A stretch of DNA of 64,000 bases, taken from the NCBI GenBank assembly GCA_902779705.1, contig CACZCR010000011.1, positions 39,405-103,404 on the forward strand. The letters run 5' to 3'. The notes beneath the pieces were generated by a model. It searched no databases. It was not told where the DNA came from and saw only the letters and a list, made by a program, of their open reading frames with translations. Positions 60,212 to 64,000 of this stretch are shown here, one piece after another (position 1 is the stretch's first letter; every line of letters starts with the position of its first letter). Source of the DNA: an uncultured Bacteroidales bacterium. Its GTDB lineage: Bacteria > Bacteroidota > Bacteroidia > Bacteroidales > Paludibacteraceae. A program made the position numbers and the translations under genes.

Positions 60212-61789
60212 ATGAACAAGACTAAATTGCAAATATTGGCATTGTCAGTCCTCGCAGCAGGGCTGACTGCCTGCTTTCCGGTACGCATCGTAACGACTGC
60301 ACCGGCTGAGACCGTCTATATCAAGCAGACCACGCCACAACCGACACAAACAGTCGTTGTGCGTGAGCAGACTCCGACAACTACTACCGTCGTAGTCAAC
60401 CAACCTGTCAAGACCACTACCGTCGTCACAGCTCCGTCCCAACCGACTACTACCACGACCGTACAAGTGACCTCGCTGACATCCGATCTGTCGTACTATC
60501 TGGACCTGCAAGCAGTAGCTGCTGTCTTCGCTCAGTCTAGTACTGTAAGCGAGTTTGAACGGCTGCTCAACTCGTCCAAGTACATGATCAACAACCTCGA
60601 TCTCAACAACGACGGCTACGTGGACTATCTGCGCGTGCTGGAGGGACAACAGGGGTACCGCCACGTGTACCTGATCCAGGCTTGTCTGGCAGCTAACATC
60701 TACCAGGATGTAGCTACTCTCGTAGCAGAAGCACAGACCACGCAACTCTATGTAGAGGTGATTGGTGATCCGTATATCTACGGCTCGCAGTATATCGTTC
60801 GTCCGGTATGGGTTAAACGTCCGCCTATGTGGAACTATTTGCGCCGCCCCAACTACACCTGCTGGCACTCACCCTACTACTTCGGACACCATCCGTCGTA
60901 CTACGAGTATATGAAGTGCGTCTACCTGAGCCACTATCAGGCATATATAGAGTCGTATATGCACAACCATCACTACTGCCACCACTGCGACTATCCGTCG
61001 TCGTACTACTATCCGCAATATACAGAGGTAACGCGCCCGCACACGCGTCAGGACTATGCTACACAGTATCCGCAGAACTCGTTCTCGCATCGTAACGCAC
61101 AAGTCTACACCGCTACTACCAGCCGTACCTCTTCCACCAGCGCGCAGAGTAGTGCTTCGTCACAACGTACTGTCGTACGCAACGCATCCGAGCTGCGTGA
61201 AGCAGCCGCTGCTTCCGGTGCTACTACTCGTACACCGAGCTCCGCTACTTCGACACGCTCCGAGGCTACAACCGCTACACCGGCTACCTCATCGCGTACA
61301 CAGACTACAACGACTACGTCAAGTACGTCCTCTCGTACACAAAGTACCACAGCCACACCGGCTACGTCCTCTCGTACACAAAGTACCACAGCCACACCGG
61401 CTACGTCCTCTCGTACGCAGACTACGACCGCTACACCTAGTACGTCGTCGCGTACACAGAGCACAAGCACAACTACTACGCCGGCTACATCCACTCGTAC
61501 GCAGAGTACGACCATCAAGTCAGAGACTAAGACTCCGACTACCACGGTGACCACACGTGTTAACAACGCCGGTGCTACCCGTACAACCATCCGTACCACG
61601 GACGAGAAAGGACGTACCACGTCTACTCAACGTACGTCCACTACCGCTACGCCGCGTACCAGCACGTCGACCTCTACCCAGCGTACCGCTCCGGCATCTA
61701 CCCAGCGTACCGCTCCGGCATCTACGCCGCGCGAGTCAGGAACATCGACCACCGGTACATCCGGCAGCTCAACCCGTACACGTAGATGA
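60212..61789 (+). CDS. Thr/Ser-rich lipoprotein with tandem repeats
   Basis: 525 residues. Lipoprotein signal MNKTKLQILALSVLAAGLTACF. A Thr/Val-rich linker, then a folded-looking middle (DLQAVAAVFAQSSTVSEFERLLNSSKYMINNLDLNNDGYVDYLRVLEGQQG..., EF-hand-like DLNNDGYVD) and a Tyr/His-rich segment, then a low-complexity C-terminal ~230 residues with a 13-residue repeat SSRTQSTTATPAT. The tail may be disordered and O-glycosylated (inference from Bacteroidetes glycosylation of Thr-rich sites). Function unknown. Confidence 0.75.
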   Translation: MNKTKLQILALSVLAAGLTACFPVRIVTTAPAETVYIKQTTPQPTQTVVVREQTPTTTTVVVNQPVKTTTVVTAPSQPTTTTTVQVTSLTSDLSYYLDLQAVAAVFAQSSTVSEFERLLNSSKYMINNLDLNNDGYVDYLRVLEGQQGYRHVYLIQACLAANIYQDVATLVAEAQTTQLYVEVIGDPYIYGSQYIVRPVWVKRPPMWNYLRRPNYTCWHSPYYFGHHPSYYEYMKCVYLSHYQAYIESYMHNHHYCHHCDYPSSYYYPQYTEVTRPHTRQDYATQYPQNSFSHRNAQVYTATTSRTSSTSAQSSASSQRTVVRNASELREAAAASGATTRTPSSATSTRSEATTATPATSSRTQTTTTTSSTSSRTQSTTATPATSSRTQSTTATPATSSRTQTTTATPSTSSRTQSTSTTTTPATSTRTQSTTIKSETKTPTTTVTTRVNNAGATRTTIRTTDEKGRTTSTQRTSTTATPRTSTSTSTQRTAPASTQRTAPASTPRESGTSTTGTSGSSTRTRR

Positions 61790-62490
61790 AATGGCTTAGA
61801 TGCATAGCTCTTGGTTTAGTTCTCAGCGCATCAATAGGTGTGCTGAGAGCTAAGCAACCCGTCAAAACGATAGAGGTACACGATACGGTCTATGTGCCGC
61901 AGACCATCTATGTGCACGATACGATCATCTATTGTCCCGATCTGGAGGAACTGATGTTCGATATCGACGCCATGGGACTCAAAGAGGAAGATCTGGATAG
62001 CATGTTGGCAGAGATTGAGAACGATCTGCTGTATTCGATTGCGCTGGACAGTCTGCTGGGTGACTCGTCAGATACCACCAACATCGACCCGCTGGACGCT
62101 TCGACAGCTGACCGTATCATCGCCTACGCCAAGCGCTTTATCGGACGTCCGTATGTCTATGGAGCATCCGGACCGAAGAGCTTTGACTGCTCGGGCTTCA
62201 CCTCCTTTGCTTTTAGACATGTAGGCATCCATCTGACACGTACATCTATCGGCCAAAGCCAACAGGCCAAACGGGTGAAGGGCGGATTCAAGAACCTGCG
62301 TAAGGGTGACCTGGTCTTCTTTGGACGTCGTAACCGTCACACGGTAGGACACGTAGGTATAGTGATCTCGGCTACGGATAATGACTTCACGTTCATCCAT
62401 GCAGCCGTACACTCGGGCATCACGATCTCGCATTATCAGGAGCGTTATTATCGCTCGTGTTATATGTTTGCCGGTCGAGTTTTGCCGTAG
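61786..62490 (+). CDS. NlpC/P60 (C40) peptidoglycan hydrolase
   Basis: 234 residues, ATGA-overlapping the previous gene. Signal/anchor RCIALGLVLSASIGVLRA, a Tyr/Val-rich linker, then the NlpC/P60 domain at ~105-234 with catalytic Cys in SFDCSGFTSF, His in VGHVGIVI and the third residue in FIHAAVHSG. Cleaves gamma-D-Glu-diaminopimelate-type bonds in the wall. Presumably works in the periplasm with the upstream lipoprotein. Confidence 0.88.
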   Translation: MKWLRCIALGLVLSASIGVLRAKQPVKTIEVHDTVYVPQTIYVHDTIIYCPDLEELMFDIDAMGLKEEDLDSMLAEIENDLLYSIALDSLLGDSSDTTNIDPLDASTADRIIAYAKRFIGRPYVYGASGPKSFDCSGFTSFAFRHVGIHLTRTSIGQSQQAKRVKGGFKNLRKGDLVFFGRRNRHTVGHVGIVISATDNDFTFIHAAVHSGITISHYQERYYRSCYMFAGRVLP

Positions 62491-62757
62491 AGTGGGGTAC
62501 AAGTGCTCTTTTTTGCACTTTTTTGAAAAAAAATACCGCAAATATTTGCGTATATCAAAAAAAAGCAGTACCTTTGCACCCGCTTTTTGATCGAAGGCAC
62601 TTGTGCCGAGAAAAAATCGGTTAAAAACCGCTTTTCAGAAATGAGAGAAAATTGGGGTCCCCAACAATCTCTGATTTTTGGGGAGAGCGAGAACACGGCG
62701 AAAATTCATATGAGCGACGAGGTCGCGAATCGTATTGAGCCGTAGTTCGCGCGACAT
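62491..62757 (+). promoter_or_regulatory. Promoter and structured leader upstream of the tRNA remnant
   Basis: Extended box TTTGCGTATATC and TACCTTTGCA at -7 drive a leader with hairpins GGCAC-TT-GTGCC, TTGGGGTCCCCAA and GCGAC-GAG-GTCGC. A GGGGTCCCCAA...TTGGGGAGAG motif resembles the one at 17882. A possible 11-codon frame begins at 62710. No larger gene is seen. Confidence 0.55.
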
Positions 62758-62811
62758 GGTGGTCTTAGCTCAGTTGGCAGAGCATCGGATTGTGGTTCCG
62801 AGTGTCGTGGG
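62758..62811 (+). pseudogene. Truncated tRNA-His (GTG anticodon)
   Basis: An extra 5' G, acceptor GTGGTCT, TA, D-arm GCTC-AGTTGGCA-GAGC, anticodon arm TCGGA-TTGTGGT-TCCGA (GTG, His) and the 5' half of the T stem GTGGG are present. The T loop, T-stem 3' half and acceptor 3' half are absent; unrelated sequence leading to an integrase follows. Consistent with an integration site in the tRNA 3' region that was not restored. Confidence 0.7.
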
Positions 62812-62831
62812 GAGCTTAAGACGAAAACTTT

Positions 62832-62864
62832 AATCCGTTGTAACTGAATAAGTTACGGCGGATT
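62832..62864 (+). other. 13-bp hairpin between tRNA remnant and integrase
   Basis: AATCCGTTGTAAC / GTTACGGCGGATT with loop TGAATAA. All 13 pairs form, two as G-U wobbles when read as RNA. Could be an attachment-site arm or a translation control element for the integrase. Confidence 0.6.
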
Positions 62865-62865
62865 C

Positions 62866-64000
62866 ATGATTTTTCCCCCACGGAATTGCCCTATTCCCCC
62901 GCAATTTTGAAACACTTACCCCAAGCCGGATGGCGCATTGATTACTACGCATACAACCCTGCTACGGGTGAAAGAGAACGTGTGCGTATGTGCCTTAATG
63001 ACATGAAGAAACGCTTCCGTACTACTGCGGAATTTCGCACGTATGCAAACAAAATGGTCTGCGCTATCAATGCCAAATTATTCTCCGGATGGACACCCTT
63101 CATGGAGACCCAAAACGTGCGCAACTATGAGACTATCCATGACGTGATGGATAAGTACATCAAAGAGAAAACGCGTGATAAACTCGCTCCCGATTCTCTC
63201 AAGAATTACAAGAGCGTAAACGCGCTGCTCCTCAAATGGCTCAAGAGTAAAAAATGCGATGAGTTGGAGATGAAGAACTTCACCAAAACGCTTGCTATTC
63301 AGTTCATGGATTGGGTATATAATGACTATACCTATACAGGACCGAAAGAAGGCTCTGCCCGCAAGTATGGCAAGGCGCTCCAACATGAGGAAAAGCATAT
63401 CGGTGCAAACCGTTATAATAACATCCTCAAGCAGATCCGCGCATTCTTCTCTTGGGCGCTCCAAAAGGAATACTGCACGATGAATCCTTTCGTGGATATC
63501 AAGCTCAAGAAGAAGGAAGAAAAGAAGCGCACACTGGCTTCTGCAGAAGACCGTAAGAAGATACGTGAGTACTTCATGGAGAAGAACCCGCGCTACATGA
63601 TAGTGTGCGAGCTTGTTTTCAATGCTCTCATCCGTCCGGTTGAGATTAGCCGTATCAAGGTTGGGCAGGTTGACCTTGCTAACAAGGTGATCCACCTCGA
63701 CGCCGGACAAACCAAGAACGGCTATGCGCGTGACTGCGTGCTCTCTAATGAACTGATACAGATTCTGGCCGATACACTCGCTCCCGGCTATCCTAATGAT
63801 TACTTCTTAATCGGACCTAAATTTGCTCCGGGCAAAGAAGCAATCACCACGAAGATGTATCAAAAGGAATGGCAGAAAATGCGCTACAAGACCGGCATTG
63901 ATCAGACCATCCAGCTCTACTCGCTCCGCGATGGCGGCTTGACCGGACTCTTTGACAATGGCTTGGATGCGAAGACTGTCATGAAGGCTGCAGATCACCA
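62866..64000 (+). CDS. Tyrosine recombinase / integrase (3' end outside window; start frame-disrupted)
   Basis: Bacteroidetes-type integrase with N-terminal Arm/SAM-like part (LKHLPQAGWRIDYYAYNPATGERERVRM) and catalytic domain: Arg I in LIRPVEISRIKVGQV, Lys region QTKNGYARD, and YSLRDGG corresponding to the HxxR box with Tyr at the His position. The frame is open only from 62844 and has no ATG before 62992. The ATG at 62866 is one base out of frame; adding one T to the T5C5 run would give MIFSPTELPYSPAILKHL, a natural-looking start. Faces away from the tRNA remnant; the rest of its element lies outside the window. Confidence 0.75.

Overview
The window looks like chromosome from an uncultured or little-studied member of the order Bacteroidales. 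Evidence: Bacteroidetes-type promoters (TTTG about 20 nt upstream of TAnnTTTG) with few Shine-Dalgarno sequences, the type IX secretion genes porU and porV, fibronectin-III/cleaved-adhesin secreted proteins, an lptD-like gene, a DUF349 gene, and Bacteroidales-type core genes (rimP-nusA-infB, gcvT, pepT, recR, ftsY, der). All functional names come from reading the sequence; no database search was run.

Layout. 1-6.4 kb: two very large secreted FN3/jelly-roll proteins, possible type IX cargo, with a 44-residue peptide gene between them. 6.5-9 kb: aspA and ftsY (minus strand). 9.0-18.8 kb: an accessory island bounded by an 88/89-bp inverted repeat that holds a promoter and leader. It carries a BcgI-like restriction-modification pair, an HNH protein, an SH3-like protein, small zinc-binding proteins, a winged-helix replication-type protein with four 21-bp palindromic iterons inside its own gene, several unknown small genes, and a lysis-like trio (two-TM protein, small lipoprotein, M15 peptidase). 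No integrase or virion genes are seen in it. 18.8-25.7 kb: an RSH (ppGpp synthetase) gene without its HD and ACT domains, recR, and a pdxJ-exbB-exbD-tonB run. 25.9-30.3 kb: acyl-CoA synthetase, TetR regulator, patatin, gcvT. 30.3-31.5 kb: a repeat-rich stretch with a DUF3784-like and a GxxExxY gene. 31.5-49.6 kb: housekeeping and envelope genes, including porU/porV, der, slyD and lptD. 49.7-55.5 kb: a second copy of the M15 gene, a TonB-domain protein, a MORN-like protein and a beta-CASP metallo-hydrolase, flanked by inverted structured repeats. 55.5-62.5 kb: rimP-nusA-infB, a Thr-rich lipoprotein and a C40 peptidase. 62.5-64 kb: a truncated tRNA-His and a tyrosine recombinase that runs off the window and whose start appears frame-disrupted.

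Most unusual overall: (i) degenerate 7-8 bp tandem-repeat tracts fill many spacers between co-directional genes and often supply the stop or start codon; (ii) a family of at least five roughly 160-nt structured repeats keeps its closing stem by compensatory change; (iii) an extended promoter box (TTTGCRTATRT) recurs at about ten promoters; (iv) the island carries three separate helically phased repeat arrays, one inside the replication gene in the manner of lambda O.
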